Notes under the pieces: generated by a model
What the model was told of the DNA's origin: nothing
What the model saw: only the letters and a program-made list of their open reading frames with translations
Database searches by the model: none
Made by a program: the position numbers and the translations under genes
Source: Arsenicicoccus cauae
GTDB taxonomy: Bacteria > Actinomycetota > Actinomycetes > Actinomycetales > Dermatophilaceae
Direction: 5' to 3'
NCBI RefSeq assembly: GCF_009707125.1
Contig: NZ_WLVL01000037.1
Coordinates: forward strand, 248,001-312,000
Length of the DNA stretch: 64,000 nucleotides
Part shown: positions 1 through 12,891 of the stretch, piece by piece
How positions within the stretch are numbered: the first letter of the stretch is position 1
How the letters are laid out: each line of letters opens with the position of its first letter

Positions 1-1336
<1,336 letters not shown>

Positions 1337-2269
1337 TTACTTGGCGTCCGCGAGGGCGTTCGCGCCGCCCACGATTTCGCTGATCTCTTGGGTGATCTCG
1401 GCCTGACGCGCCTGGTTGGCCAGGCGGGTGTAGGTCTTGATGAGCTCCTCGGCGTTGTCCGTCGCCGACTTCATCGCGCGCTGGCGCGACGCGAGCTCGG
1501 AGGCGGCCGCACCCAGCAGGCAGGTGTAGATGCGCGACGTGACGTACTTGGGCAGCAGGGCGTCCAGCACCGTCTCGGCGTCCGGCTCGAAGCTGAACTG
1601 CGGCTGCAGGCCCTCGTCGTCAGGCTCCTCCATGAAGCCCTCGTCGACCTCGACACGCTGGCCCTTCTCGACGACCTCCAGGGGCAGGAGCCGCAGCGCG
1701 CGAGGCTGCTGCGTCACCATCGTGCGGAAGCGGGTGTAGACGACGTGGATCTCGTCAACGCCCTCCCCGTCCTCGCTGTCCCGCAGGAAGTCCCGCATGA
1801 CCCGCTCGCCGATCTCCCGGGCGTGCTCGAACTTCGGCGCGTCGGTGAAGCCCTCCCACGCCTCGGCGTACTGGCGGTCGCGGAACTTGAACCACGCCAC
1901 GGCCTTGCGACCGACGAGGTAGGGGACGACCTCCTTGCCCTCGGAGCGCAGGCGCTCCATGAGCTCGTTGGCGGTCTTGAGCGCAGACGCCGAGTAGGCC
2001 CCGGCCAGGCCGCGGTCGCTGGTGATGATGAGGACGCCGGCCCGTCGGCCCTCGCTCGTGCGTGTGGTCAGCGGGTGATCCTCGCCTGCGTATGACGCCG
2101 CCGCCGACACCGCACGCGTCAGCGCGTGGGTGTAGGGGGCTGCGCTCATGACGGCCTCGCGGGCCTTGACCACGCGGGAGGCGGCGATGAGCTCCATCGC
2201 CTTGGTGATCTTCTTGGTCGCGCTGACGGACCGGATGCGCTGGCGGTAGACCCGCATCTGCCCACCCAT
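1337..2269 (-). CDS. atpG: ATP synthase F1 subunit gamma
   Basis: Central stalk subunit that rotates inside the alpha3beta3 head. At 310 residues it has the usual length. The N-terminal helix has the family pattern [19 protein letters not shown], and the C-terminal helix ([19 protein letters not shown]) matches the partner strand of the coiled coil. The ATG at 2267-2269 is chosen because family members begin MGxQxRxYRxRIRS; an ATG at 2257 is the alternative. It lies between atpA (122 bases upstream) and atpD. Confidence 0.97.
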   Translation of the reverse strand: MGGQMRVYRQRIRSVSATKKITKAMELIAASRVVKAREAVMSAAPYTHALTRAVSAAASYAGEDHPLTTRTSEGRRAGVLIITSDRGLAGAYSASALKTANELMERLRSEGKEVVPYLVGRKAVAWFKFRDRQYAEAWEGFTDAPKFEHAREIGERVMRDFLRDSEDGEGVDEIHVVYTRFRTMVTQQPRALRLLPLEVVEKGQRVEVDEGFMEEPDDEGLQPQFSFEPDAETVLDALLPKYVTSRIYTCLLGAAASELASRQRAMKSATDNAEELIKTYTRLANQARQAEITQEISEIVGGANALADAK

Positions 2270-2339
2270 GTAGTTGCCGCCTTCCTGGGGTTCTTGCCTG
2301 GAGTGTCTGGTGTCCGGTGTGCCGCTGGTGACGGTGGCC

Positions 2340-2376
2340 GGTGCCGGGGTGTCCCCGCGGGGTCTCCCCCGGCACC
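2340..2376 (-). other. RNA hairpin in the atpA-atpG spacer
   Basis: A 10-bp perfect inverted repeat (2340-2349 with 2367-2376) encloses a 17-base GC-rich loop in the longest spacer of the atp operon. There is no T-tract, so it is more likely an mRNA-stability or processing element, or a weak attenuator, than a strong terminator. The function is inferred only from position. Confidence 0.4.
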
Positions 2377-2391
2377 GACGCGCGCGTCAGG

Positions 2392-4026
<1,635 letters not shown>

Positions 4027-4097
4027 CTCTAACTTCTCTCCTCGTAGCGGTCGCGCGGACCGACGTTGGTGTGTCTGGTGGTGCGTCGGACCCGCAC

Positions 4098-4909
4098 TCA
4101 GGCGCCGAAGTGGCGGCGCGCTGCGTCGAGCTTGGTGACGATGGTGCCGTCGACGACCTCGTCGCCGACCTGCACCCGGATGCCGCCGACGACCTGCGGG
4201 TCGAGGACGACCTTGAGCAGGACGGGGCGGCCGTAGGTCTTGCCCAGCGCCGCGGCCAGGCGGTCGTGCTGCTCCTGCGAGAGGGGGCTGGCGACGGTGA
4301 CTACCGCGCTCAGCTGCTCCCGCCGTGTGGCGGCGACGGCGAGGTACTCCTCGATCGCCGTGGAGACCTTGCGCCCACGTCCCGCGACGACGGCCTGGTG
4401 GACCAGCCGGCGCGTCTCGGGGTGGGCCTTGCCCGCCAGGAGCTGGTCGACGACCTGCCCCTTGCGCTCGGCCGGGAGCTGGGGGTCGCCGAGCGCCTCG
4501 CGGAGCTCGGGCGAGCCGGCGACCGCCCGCTCGAAGCGGAACAGCTGCTCCTCGACGTCGTCCGCACGGCCCGCGCTCTCCGACATGGCGACCTGGGCCT
4601 CGACGGCCAGCCGCTCCACGGCGTCAGACAGGTCCCGCTCGCTGGTCCAGCGCTGGGAGGCGACCGCACCGAGCACGTCGAGCGTGCCGGGCTGGACCTT
4701 GCCCTCGAGCAGGCGGCGCACCAGGCCCCGCTTGCTCTCCGCGTCCCGCGAGGGATCGGCGAGCGCGCGGCGCAGGGTGGCGGACCCGTCGATGACCCCA
4801 GCGACCGAGAAGAGGTCCTCGGACACGGCGGACCAGTCGGCCCCCGTCTCCAGGACGCCCTGCAGGGCCTTGCGGCTCTCGAGGAGTCCTCCGCGCGACG
4901 CGCCCTGCA

Positions 4910-4910
<1 letters not shown>
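4098..4910 (-). CDS. atpH: ATP synthase F1 subunit delta
   Basis: Peripheral-stalk subunit (OSCP-like) that joins F1 to the b subunits. At 270 residues it has the long actinobacterial form, far longer than the roughly 180 residues of E. coli. The conserved C-terminal part ([24 protein letters not shown]) is typical. Its ATG overlaps the atpF stop codon in a TGATG arrangement, so the two are translationally coupled. Confidence 0.95.
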
Positions 4911-5548
<638 letters not shown>

Positions 5549-5590
5549 CTACCTAGACGACGGACTTCGAGCGGGTGACGCGCGAGGTCG

Positions 5591-5815
5591 TCAGTTGTTG
5601 ATGAAGAAGAGGACGAAGCCCAGGATCGCGAGGGCCTCGGCCACGGCGAAGCCGAAGATGGCCTGCGGACGCAGGAGACCGGCGGCCTCGGGCTGGCGGG
5701 CGATGCCGTTGATCAGGGCGGCGAAGATGAGACCGATGGCGATGGCCGGGCCGAGCGTCGCGATGCCGTAGCCGACGAGGGACATCGAGCCGCTGATCTC
5801 CAGGAAGTGCTGCAT
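5591..5815 (-). CDS. atpE: ATP synthase F0 subunit c
   Basis: Proteolipid of the rotor ring, 74 residues with two membrane helices joined by the polar loop ARQPEA. The glutamate in GFAVAEALAILGFVLFFI (second helix) is the proton-binding carboxylate. No Gln/Ser sodium-ligand pattern is evident, so a proton enzyme is expected. A longer open frame extends upstream to 5938, but the ATG at 5813-5815, preceded by an AGAGAGAAA stretch, fits the family length. Confidence 0.97.
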   Translation of the reverse strand: MQHFLEISGSMSLVGYGIATLGPAIAIGLIFAALINGIARQPEAAGLLRPQAIFGFAVAEALAILGFVLFFINN

Positions 5816-5912
5816 CTCTAGATTTCTCTCTCTGTGGGTGACCCGGGAGGCTGCCCGCCCGGGAGTCTGTGGGGTGTATTTGGTTGTGGTCGAACGGCGC
5901 TGGGCCGGTGGA

Positions 5913-6713
5913 TCAGTGCTCGTCAGCCACGGCGCCACCGAAGTAGGAGGCGGCCAGCATGACGAAGACGTAGGCCTGGATGGCCTGGATCAGCAGCTCG
6001 AGGAGCTGCATGAGGAAGCCCATGACGAAGGCGCCGACGCCGGCGACCATGAAGCCCGGGTTGCCGGACAGCAGGAGGTAGGCACCGCCGAGGATGAACA
6101 CACCCATCAGCATGTGGCCGGCGAACATGTTGCCGAACAGACGGAGGGTGAGCGTGAGCGGCCGGATGAGGAAGAAGCTCGCGAACTCGAGGATGAAGAT
6201 GATCGGCGCGAGGAAGATCGGGACGCCGGCGGGGACGAGCATCTTGAAGTAGCCGCCGAGGCCGTGCTTCTTGATGCCGGCGTAGTGGTAGCCGATGTAG
6301 ACGATCGCGACGAGCGGGATCACCATGCCGATGCGGCTGAGCGTCGGGAAGTTGGTGAACGGCGTGGAGCCGAACCAGTTGTTGACGATGATGAACAGGA
6401 ACAGCGCGAACAGCAGCGGGGTGAAGCGCTTGAAGTCGCGGGAGCCGATCATGTCGCGGGCCACGCCGTTGCGGACGAAGTCGTAGGCCTGCTCGAGGAA
6501 CCACTGGCGCTTGGTGGGGACGACGGCCACGCGCCTGGAGGCCCACAGGAGCCACCCGACCAGGAGGACGACCGACAGCAGGGCCAGCAGCATCGGGCGG
6601 GTGAACCAGTCACCGATCAGCGGGACGTAGAAGTCGCCGGGAGAGGGCGGGGTGAATCCCTCGCCGCTGGACGCCGGGAGGCTACCGACGGCAGGCCTGG
6701 CGGTGACGATCAC
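5913..6713 (-). CDS. atpB: ATP synthase F0 subunit a
   Basis: Proton-channel subunit of 266 residues with several membrane helices. The essential arginine lies in TLRLFGNMFAGH, and the last helices (LLELLIQAIQAYVFVMLAASYF) match the family. I chose the GTG at 6711-6713 because GAGGAG lies six bases upstream. The frame stays open to an ATG at 6818, but that start would overlap the upstream gene and add 35 residues unlike subunit a. atpE follows after 97 bases, which contain a CCCGGG hairpin. Confidence 0.96.
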   Translation of the reverse strand: MIVTARPAVGSLPASSGEGFTPPSPGDFYVPLIGDWFTRPMLLALLSVVLLVGWLLWASRRVAVVPTKRQWFLEQAYDFVRNGVARDMIGSRDFKRFTPLLFALFLFIIVNNWFGSTPFTNFPTLSRIGMVIPLVAIVYIGYHYAGIKKHGLGGYFKMLVPAGVPIFLAPIIFILEFASFFLIRPLTLTLRLFGNMFAGHMLMGVFILGGAYLLLSGNPGFMVAGVGAFVMGFLMQLLELLIQAIQAYVFVMLAASYFGGAVADEH

Positions 6714-6786
6714 TGTGTCTCCTCGTTGATGCTGAACAGGACGATGTGGACGCGAACGGCGGCGGGGCGTGGACTCGTCATCACAG

Positions 6787-7029
6787 TCAGGCCCTACCGT
6801 ACCGGACCCATATGACATACAGAGAAAGGGTGAACCCGACGGCGATGCCCACCGGCAGGGCGAACCCCGTGCCCCACCAGACGTCGAGGCCCTTGCCGAT
6901 GAGACCGAAGGCGACGGGGCCCGAGATGAGGTAGGAGGTCACGTCGGTGGCGGTCGAGTGCGCCAGGGCGTCTGCGGTGCGCGGGGTGTGCTGCTCGCCG
7001 GCCGGCTCGCGCTGGTCGGGGTCGCTCAT
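6787..7029 (-). CDS. AtpZ-like small membrane protein of the atp operon
   Basis: An 80-residue protein. A hydrophilic N-terminus is followed by two membrane helices (about 33-50 and 55-73) that enclose GKGLDVWWGTG, a pattern seen in the AtpZ/AtpI (F0F1-ATPase subunit) family. These small proteins sit at the head of atp operons and are thought to help assemble or stabilise the c-ring. The start ATG overlaps the atpI stop in an ATGA arrangement. The assignment rests on size, topology and place. Confidence 0.75.
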   Translation of the reverse strand: MSDPDQREPAGEQHTPRTADALAHSTATDVTSYLISGPVAFGLIGKGLDVWWGTGFALPVGIAVGFTLSLYVIWVRYGRA

Positions 7030-7466
7030 CGGCGGTCCCCCTCACCCAGGCCAGGGTAGATCTCGTGACGCCCCCGGGCGAACGCGACCGTGTGGCACAC
7101 CTGCCACACCAGCACGCCGGCGACGGCCCCGCCGGCGAAGGCCATCGGCTCCATGAACCCGGCCTCGCGCAGCAGCGCGTGGACGAGGAGCAGCAGGCCC
7201 AGCTGGGTGGCGTAGACCACGAAGGCGCCGGGCAGGACCGTTGCAGCAGGCCCCTTGACGAGCGCCGAGACGGCCACGACGCCGGCGGCGAAGAAGGCGG
7301 TGGTGGTGGCGGCCCCGAGGGAGGCGCTGGCCAGGCCGCGCCAGCCGCGGTAGAGCGCGCCGGCCCCGGCGACGAGGGGCAGCGCCGCCACGGAGCCGAG
7401 GACCGCGGTGCGCAGCATCGCGGACGAGACGTCCGGGCTGGGGGTGCGGGGGCGCCGTGCGGGCAA
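7026..7466 (-). CDS. atpI: ATP synthase protein I (AtpI)
   Basis: A 146-residue protein with four predicted membrane helices, at the first position of the atp operon as in Rv1303. AtpI proteins are accessory factors for c-ring assembly. The chosen start is a TTG at 7464-7466 with GAGGA seven bases upstream. An internal ATG at 7418 would remove the charged N-terminus and is the alternative. It is coupled to the next gene by ATGA. A CRP-like palindrome lies 84 bases upstream of the start. Confidence 0.8.
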   Translation of the reverse strand: MPARRPRTPSPDVSSAMLRTAVLGSVAALPLVAGAGALYRGWRGLASASLGAATTTAFFAAGVVAVSALVKGPAATVLPGAFVVYATQLGLLLLVHALLREAGFMEPMAFAGGAVAGVLVWQVCHTVAFARGRHEIYPGLGEGDRR

Positions 7467-7549
7467 GGGGCTGTCCTCGGGTCGGTTGGGGCTCGAGCAA
7501 CGGGGTGGCGGGGCGGGTGATCAGCCTCCGCGCACTCGCCGTCGAGCGC

Positions 7550-7567
7550 TTGTGAACGCTATCACAA
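7550..7567 (-). promoter_or_regulatory. CRP/GlxR-like operator upstream of the atp operon
   Basis: The 18-base sequence TTGTGAACGCTATCACAA is a perfect 6-6-6 inverted repeat and contains the consensus core TGTGA-N6-TCACA of CRP-family regulators, including GlxR of corynebacteria. It overlaps the last codons of wecA and lies about 84 bases before the atpI start, where an operon promoter would be. Regulation by a CRP-type protein is inferred from the match. Confidence 0.65.
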
Positions 7568-8698
7568 GGTCGGTCGCCGCAGGGAGCTGCGACGGCTGAA
7601 CGTGAGGAAGCTCGCGACGAGAACGGCCGCCGCGACGGCGATGACGGGGGCCCAGCCGTCGAACATCGCGACCGCCAGCACGCCGACCGACACGATCGCG
7701 GCCCAGAGGTAGAGCAGCAGCACCGCGTGGGGGTGGCTGTGCCCGGCGCGCAGCATCCGGTGGTGGAGGTGGTGGGCGTCGGGGTGCCAGGGCCGGATGC
7801 CGGCGCGGGTGCGCCGCACGACCGCCAGCACCACGTCGAGCAGCGGCAGCGAGAGGATCGCGAGGGGCAGCACGAGCGGCAGCCACGCCAGCACCTCCGT
7901 CGAGCGGCCCGCCGCCATGCCCACCTGCGTGGGGTCCAGGGAGGTCATGGAGATCGTGGCGGCGGCGAGCAGCAGGCCGAGCAGCAGCGCCCCGCTGTCG
8001 CCCATGAACAGCCGCGCGGGGTGGAAGTTGTGGGGCAGGAAGCCGGCGCAGCAGCCGACCAGGGCCGCGGAGATGAGCGTCGCCGAGGAGAAGACGTTGG
8101 GCGGGTTGTAGGACATGGACACGACATAGCTGTAGACGAAGAAGGTGAGCGCGGCGATGCCCACGATGCCCGCGGCCAGCCCGTCGAGGCCGTCCACGAA
8201 GTTGACGGCGTTGGTCGTCACCACCACCACCAGGATGGTGAGGGCGATCATCACCGCGAGCGGCAGGACCGTCTGCCCGAAGACCGGGACCGAGAGCAGC
8301 TGCAGGCCCTGGTAGGCCATGATCCCGGCCGCGAGGACCTGCCCGGCGAGCTTGGTCAGCCAGTCGAGCTCGCGCACGTCGTCCACGGCACCGACCAGGC
8401 ACACGAGGACGGCGCCGACGACCACCCCCGTCATACGGCCGTCGCTGAAGACGCTCTCGGCCGCCGCCCGCCCCTGGACGTGCCCCCCGAGGAAGGGCAG
8501 GCGCCAGGCCAGCAGCACCGCCCCGAGGAAGCCCAGCAGGATCGCCACTCCCCCGAGCCGCGGGATCGGGACGACGTGGACGTCCCGGTCCCGGACCGCG
8601 GTCATGGCCCCGGTGCGGACGGCGAGCCAGCGCACGAGAGGCGTCGTCAGGAAGGTGATCGCCGCTGCGACCACCATGACGAAGAGGTACTCACGCAC
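7562..8698 (-). CDS. wecA: Undecaprenyl-phosphate GlcNAc-1-phosphate transferase (WecA/TagO family)
   Basis: Polytopic membrane enzyme of 378 residues that moves a sugar-1-phosphate, most likely GlcNAc-1-P, from UDP onto the polyprenyl-phosphate carrier. This starts wall-polymer linkage units. Family motifs are present: VGAVDDVRELDWLTK, NAVNFVDGLDGLAAG, FMGDSGALLLG and the cytoplasmic HHLHHRML. The same gene (rfe, Rv1302) precedes atpI in mycobacteria. The start is the GTG at 8696-8698. The gene probably primes the surface polymers encoded further right. Confidence 0.93.
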   Translation of the reverse strand: MREYLFVMVVAAAITFLTTPLVRWLAVRTGAMTAVRDRDVHVVPIPRLGGVAILLGFLGAVLLAWRLPFLGGHVQGRAAAESVFSDGRMTGVVVGAVLVCLVGAVDDVRELDWLTKLAGQVLAAGIMAYQGLQLLSVPVFGQTVLPLAVMIALTILVVVVTTNAVNFVDGLDGLAAGIVGIAALTFFVYSYVVSMSYNPPNVFSSATLISAALVGCCAGFLPHNFHPARLFMGDSGALLLGLLLAAATISMTSLDPTQVGMAAGRSTEVLAWLPLVLPLAILSLPLLDVVLAVVRRTRAGIRPWHPDAHHLHHRMLRAGHSHPHAVLLLYLWAAIVSVGVLAVAMFDGWAPVIAVAAAVLVASFLTFSRRSSLRRPTL

Positions 8699-8719
8699 GC
8701 CGGCTCGCCCTCGGCCGGG

Positions 8720-9997
8720 TCAGCGCGGGTAGGCCGGGAAGCGCGTGCAGAGGTCCTCGACCGTCGCCCGGATCTCCTTGGCCACCGCGTGCTCGGGGTC
8801 GCCGTCGGTCTGGGTGACGGCCCGGTGGATGACGTCGGCAATCACGTCCATCTCCGGCAGCCCCATGCCCTGCGTCGTCACCGAGGGGGTCCCGACGCGG
8901 ACGCCGGAGGCCACGTTGGCCTTCTGCGGGTCGAAGGGGATGGCGTTCTTGTTGAGGACGATCCCGGCCGCGTCGCAGCGGGCCTCGGCGTCCGCCCCGG
9001 TGACCCCGACCTTCTGCAGGTCGAGCAGCGCCAGGTGCGTGTCGGTGCCACCGGTCGTCGGGCGGATGTCGCGCTCGGCCAGCCCGGCCGCGAGGCGCTG
9101 CGCGTTGGCGATGACGTCCTTGGCGTACTGCTGGTAGTCGGCCTGCATGCACTCCTTGAAGTTGACGGCCTTGGCCGCCACGGTGTGCATCTGCGGACCG
9201 CCCTGCATCAGCGGGAACACGGCCTTGTCGAGCTTGGCGGCGTGCTCCTCCTTGCAGACCAGCGCGCCCGAGCGGGGGCCGCGCAGCACCTTGTGCGTCG
9301 TGAAGGTGACCACGTCGGCATACGGCACCGGCGACGGGATCGCCTTGCCTGCCACGAGACCGATGAAGTGCGCGGCGTCGACCCAGAAGATCGCGCCGAC
9401 CTCGTCCGCGATGTCGCGGAAGGCCTGGAAGTCGATGAGGCGCGGGATCGCCGAGCCGCCCGCGAGGATCACCTTGGGGCGGTGCTGCCGCGCCAGGTCA
9501 CGGACCTGGTCGTAGTCGATGTCCTCGGTGTCTTTGTCGACCCCGTAGTGCGCGATGTCGAACCACTTGCCGGAGAAGGACACCTTGGCGCCGTGGGTCA
9601 GGTGGCCACCGTGCGGCAGCGACATGCCGAGGAGCTTGTCACCGGGCTGGCAGAACGCGCCGTAGACCGCCTGGTTGGCGCTCGCGCCGGAGTGCGGCTG
9701 GACGTTGGCGTGCTCGGCGCCGAACAGCTCCTTGCACCGGTCGATCGCGATCTGCTCGGCCTTGTCGACCTCGGAGCAGCCGCCGTAGTAGCGGCGACCC
9801 GGGTAGCCCTCGGCGTACTTGTTGGAGAGGGTGGACCCCAGGGCGGTGAGCACGGCCGGGCTCGAGAGGTTCTCGCTGGCGATCAGCTGCAGCCCGCTGC
9901 GGATGCGGGTCAGCTCGGACTGCAGGACGCCGGCGATCTCGGGGTCGAGAGCCTCGAGGGCCTCGTAGTCGGAGCCGTAGAACGGGGTGTCGGACAT
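8720..9997 (-). CDS. glyA: Serine hydroxymethyltransferase
   Basis: PLP enzyme that interconverts serine plus tetrahydrofolate with glycine plus 5,10-methylene-THF. It has 425 residues, the normal length. The PLP lysine lies in VVTFTTHKVLRGPRSG, and the N-terminal GRRYYGG motif is present. A GGGAG ribosome site lies eight bases before the ATG at 9995-9997. It sits between sua5 and wecA, a position not occupied by glyA in M. tuberculosis. A TAGGCT hexamer overlapping the sua5 stop (10054-10059) may be its promoter. Confidence 0.97.
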   Translation of the reverse strand: MSDTPFYGSDYEALEALDPEIAGVLQSELTRIRSGLQLIASENLSSPAVLTALGSTLSNKYAEGYPGRRYYGGCSEVDKAEQIAIDRCKELFGAEHANVQPHSGASANQAVYGAFCQPGDKLLGMSLPHGGHLTHGAKVSFSGKWFDIAHYGVDKDTEDIDYDQVRDLARQHRPKVILAGGSAIPRLIDFQAFRDIADEVGAIFWVDAAHFIGLVAGKAIPSPVPYADVVTFTTHKVLRGPRSGALVCKEEHAAKLDKAVFPLMQGGPQMHTVAAKAVNFKECMQADYQQYAKDVIANAQRLAAGLAERDIRPTTGGTDTHLALLDLQKVGVTGADAEARCDAAGIVLNKNAIPFDPQKANVASGVRVGTPSVTTQGMGLPEMDVIADVIHRAVTQTDGDPEHAVAKEIRATVEDLCTRFPAYPR

Positions 9998-10053
9998 GCG
10001 TGTGCTCCCGGGTGCGAGGGGTGGGCGGTGACGGGCGACGGTGCCTCGGCCTC

Positions 10054-10059
10054 AGCCTA
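10054..10059 (-). promoter_or_regulatory. glyA: Candidate -10 element for glyA
   Basis: TAGGCT on the minus strand overlaps the TAG stop codon of sua5 and lies about 57 bases before the glyA ATG. It is the same hexamer seen ahead of several leaderless genes in this window. I see no convincing -35 box. Confidence 0.4.
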
Positions 10060-10779
10060 GAGGGTGGCGCCGCCGGGCCGTTCGGTCGGCGTGCCGGGGC
10101 CCTCGGGCGCGTCAGGTGCGTCGTCGCCCTCGAGGCGCACCGAGCCCAGCGCTTCGCGCAGGGCGTCCTCGTCGACGGCCCCGTCGCGCAGGACGCGCGG
10201 CCGCTCCTGGGTGCAGTCGAGGATGGTGGAGGCCTCGCCGTCCTCGCAGGGGCCCCCGTCGAGGTAGACCCCCACCGCGTCGCCGAGCATGGCCTCGGCC
10301 TCCCGGGCCGTCATCGCGGCCGGCTCGCCGGTGAGGTTGGCGCTGGTCACGGCCATCGGACCCACCTCGCTCAGCAGGGCGATGGCGGTCTCGTCCCGCG
10401 GGATGCGCAGGGCCACGGTGCCGTTGGTCTCGCCGAGGTCCCACATCAGGGACGGCTGGGCCAGCAGCACGAGGGTGAGCGGGCCAGGCCAGAACCGGTC
10501 CATGAGGTCACGGGCGTAGGACGGGACGTCGATGGCGAGGCCGTCGACGGTGCGCGCGTGCGGCACGAGGACGGGCGGGGGCATGTGCCGGTCGCGCCCC
10601 TTGGCCGCCAGCACCGCCGCGACCGCGTCCGGGTTGAAGGCGTCGGCCCCGACGCCGTAGACGGTGTCGGTCGGCAGCACGACGACCTCACCGCGTCGCA
10701 CGGCGTCGGCCGCCGCGGCCACGCCCTCCTGTCGCCCCTCGGGCGTCGTGCAGTCGAAGTGCGCAGGGCTGTCGCTCAT
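10057..10779 (-). CDS. L-threonylcarbamoyladenylate synthase (Sua5/YrdC family)
   Basis: Makes threonylcarbamoyl-AMP from threonine, bicarbonate and ATP for the t6A37 modification of ANN-decoding tRNAs. The 240-residue protein is essentially the YrdC domain alone: RRGEVVVLPTDTVYGVGADA near the N-terminus and AVTSANLTG in the centre, with a short Pro/Gly-rich tail instead of a Sua5 domain. The ATG at 10777-10779 has no Shine-Dalgarno sequence, but a TAGGCT hexamer lies seven bases upstream, so the message is probably leaderless. It follows prmC, as Rv1301 follows hemK. Confidence 0.92.
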   Translation of the reverse strand: MSDSPAHFDCTTPEGRQEGVAAAADAVRRGEVVVLPTDTVYGVGADAFNPDAVAAVLAAKGRDRHMPPPVLVPHARTVDGLAIDVPSYARDLMDRFWPGPLTLVLLAQPSLMWDLGETNGTVALRIPRDETAIALLSEVGPMAVTSANLTGEPAAMTAREAEAMLGDAVGVYLDGGPCEDGEASTILDCTQERPRVLRDGAVDEDALREALGSVRLEGDDAPDAPEGPGTPTERPGGATL

Positions 10780-10786
10780 GCCTGTG

Positions 10787-10792
10787 AGCCTA
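10787..10792 (-). promoter_or_regulatory. -10 element for leaderless transcript of the sua5-type gene
   Basis: Minus-strand TAGGCT ends seven bases before the ATG of the YrdC-family gene. The spacing puts the transcription start at or next to the A of the start codon. The hexamer overlaps the last codon and stop codon of prmC. Confidence 0.6.
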
Positions 10793-11725
10793 TCGGCCCG
10801 AGGTCTCCCCCTCGTCGAGGCGTCCGGCACGACGAGCGGTGGTGGTGCGCGGCCGACCGGCCAGGTCGAGGTGGTCGCGCACGTCCACCCACTCCCGCGT
10901 GGCACGCAGGGCGGCGGGCAGGGTCTCCCCCTGCGTGTCCGCGTGCTCCATGACGAGCAGGCCGCCGGGGCGCAGCAGGACGGCCGCGGTGCGCGCCACC
11001 TGGAGCGGTGTGCCGAGCCCGTCCCCCGCCCCGCCGTAGAGCGCCATGGCGGGGTCGTGGTCACGGACCTCGGGCTCGCGCGGCACGGCGTCCTCGGGGA
11101 CGTACGGCGGGTTCGACACGACCACGTCGACGCGCCCCACGAGCGGCTCCAGCGGCGCCAGGTCGACGGCGTGGCGCGGGTCCCCGGTGGCGTCCGCAAG
11201 GGTCACCGTCACGTCGAGGTCGAGCCTCCCTGCATTGTGGCGGGCTCGACGAAAGGCCTGGTCAGAGGCCTCTACGGCATGGACCCGCGCTCGCGGGTGC
11301 TCGTCCTTGACGGCCAACGCGATCGCCCCGGAGCCAGTGCACAGGTCGACGACGACAGGCGCTCTCCCGTGGACGGTCGCCCCAGTGGCCCCGAGCTCGC
11401 CCAGCACCAGCTCGACGGCGAGCTCGGTCTCGGGGCGCGGCACGAAGGTCCCCGGCCCGACGGACAGCTCCAGCCGCCGGAAGCCCGCGCGGCCCGTGAG
11501 GTGCTGGAGGGGGACACGGGCGGCGCGGTGGTCGAGCAGCTCGGCATACCGGCTGCTCTGCTCCTCGGTCAGCCTGGTCCCGAGGACCAGGCCCCGGTGC
11601 ACCTCGCCGGGGTCGCAACCGAGGACGTATGCCGCCAGTGCCACCGCGTCGACCTGCGGTGACGGCACCCCGGCCACCGCCAGGCGGTCCGTCGCCGCGC
11701 TGACCACGCCGCGCAGGTCGGTCAC
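10790..11725 (-). CDS. prmC: Peptide chain release factor N5-glutamine methyltransferase
   Basis: SAM-dependent methyltransferase that methylates the glutamine of the GGQ motif in release factors. It has 311 residues. The N-terminal helical domain is followed by the Rossmann fold with motif I ([15 protein letters not shown]) and the catalytic NPPY in [14 protein letters not shown]. Its start overlaps the stop of its substrate gene prfA in an ATGA arrangement, so the two are translationally coupled. Confidence 0.95.
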   Translation of the reverse strand: MTDLRGVVSAATDRLAVAGVPSPQVDAVALAAYVLGCDPGEVHRGLVLGTRLTEEQSSRYAELLDHRAARVPLQHLTGRAGFRRLELSVGPGTFVPRPETELAVELVLGELGATGATVHGRAPVVVDLCTGSGAIALAVKDEHPRARVHAVEASDQAFRRARHNAGRLDLDVTVTLADATGDPRHAVDLAPLEPLVGRVDVVVSNPPYVPEDAVPREPEVRDHDPAMALYGGAGDGLGTPLQVARTAAVLLRPGGLLVMEHADTQGETLPAALRATREWVDVRDHLDLAGRPRTTTARRAGRLDEGETSGR

Positions 11726-12807
11726 GCCTCGGACCCCGCCACCGCGGCCAGCCGCGAGGCCTCGTCCAGCTCGACCGCGGAGGCCACGACCGGGTCGAGG
11801 TCGCCGTCCAGGACGTGGTCGAGGTTGTAGGCCTTGTAGCCGGTGCGATGGTCGGCGATGCGGTTCTCGGGGAAGTTGTAGGTGCGGATCCGCTCCGAGC
11901 GGTCCACCGTGCGGACCTGGGAGCGTCGCGCGTCCGACGCCGCGGCCGCCGCCTCGTCCCGGGCCACCTGCAGCAGCCGGGCGCGCAGCACGCGCATCGC
12001 AGACTCCTTGTTCTGCAGCTGGGACTTCTCGTTCTGGCAGGAGACCACCGTCCCGGTCGGCAGGTGGGTGATCCGCACGGCCGAGTCGGTCGTGTTGACG
12101 CTCTGCCCGCCCGGCCCCGACGAGCGGTAGACGTCGATCTTGAGGTCGTTGTCGTGGATCTCCACCTCGGCCACGTCCTCCACCTCCGGCATGACGAGCA
12201 CGCCCGCGGCGGAGGTGTGGATGCGGCCCTGCGACTCGGTGACGGGGACACGCTGCACGCGGTGCACCCCACCCTCGTACTTGAGCAGCGCCCAGGGCGC
12301 GTCACCCGGCTCGAGCGTGCCCTTGGCCTTGACCGCCACGGACACGTCCTTGTAGCCGCCGAGGTCGGACTCGGTCGCGTCGATGATCTCGGTGCGCCAG
12401 CCGCGCCGCTCGGCGAACCGGAGGTACATGCGCAGCAGGTCGCCGGCGAACAACGCCGACTCCTCCCCGCCCTCCCCCGCCTTGACCTCGAGGATGACGT
12501 CCCGGTCGTCGTCGGGGTCGCGCGGGATCAGCAGGCGGCGCAACCTGTCCTCGGCCCGGTCGCGGGCGTCCCGCAGGGCGGGCAGCTCCTCCGCGAAGCT
12601 CGGGTCGTCCGCCGCCAGCTCCTCGGCGGCGCCCACGTCCTCGGTCGCGGCGCGCCAGGCGTGGTAGGCCGCGACGGTGGGCGCCAGGGCGGCATACCTC
12701 TTGTTGAGGCGACGCAACGCGGCCTGGTCACCGTGGACCGCGGGGTCGGCCAGCTGACGCTCGAGGTCGGCGTGCTCGTCGACGATCGAGCGGGCGGACT
12801 CCAGCAT
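11722..12807 (-). CDS. prfA: Peptide chain release factor 1
   Basis: Recognises UAA and UAG stop codons and triggers peptide release. It has 361 residues. The stop-codon recognition PxT motif appears as RVPVTESQG, and the catalytic GGQ lies in [17 protein letters not shown]. The ATG at 12805-12807 is chosen because AGGAG lies five bases upstream; a GTG two codons earlier abuts the same AGGAG and is unlikely. It is followed by prmC with a four-base overlap. Confidence 0.96.
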   Translation of the reverse strand: MLESARSIVDEHADLERQLADPAVHGDQAALRRLNKRYAALAPTVAAYHAWRAATEDVGAAEELAADDPSFAEELPALRDARDRAEDRLRRLLIPRDPDDDRDVILEVKAGEGGEESALFAGDLLRMYLRFAERRGWRTEIIDATESDLGGYKDVSVAVKAKGTLEPGDAPWALLKYEGGVHRVQRVPVTESQGRIHTSAAGVLVMPEVEDVAEVEIHDNDLKIDVYRSSGPGGQSVNTTDSAVRITHLPTGTVVSCQNEKSQLQNKESAMRVLRARLLQVARDEAAAAASDARRSQVRTVDRSERIRTYNFPENRIADHRTGYKAYNLDHVLDGDLDPVVASAVELDEASRLAAVAGSEA

Positions 12808-12841
12808 GAGCACTCCTGTCGAGGACGGGGTGGGACGCCAA

Positions 12842-12880
12842 GGGCCGGTCCCCCGACGTGACGTCGGATGGGACCGGCCC
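12842..12880 (-). terminator. Hairpin terminator after rpmE
   Basis: An 11-bp perfect inverted repeat (12842-12852 with 12870-12880) encloses a second smaller inverted repeat (CCGACGT and ACGTCGG). It begins 12 bases after the rpmE stop codon. There is no T-run, as is common in actinobacteria. It separates rpmE from prfA. Confidence 0.7.
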
Positions 12881-12891
12881 AGGCGAGGTGC

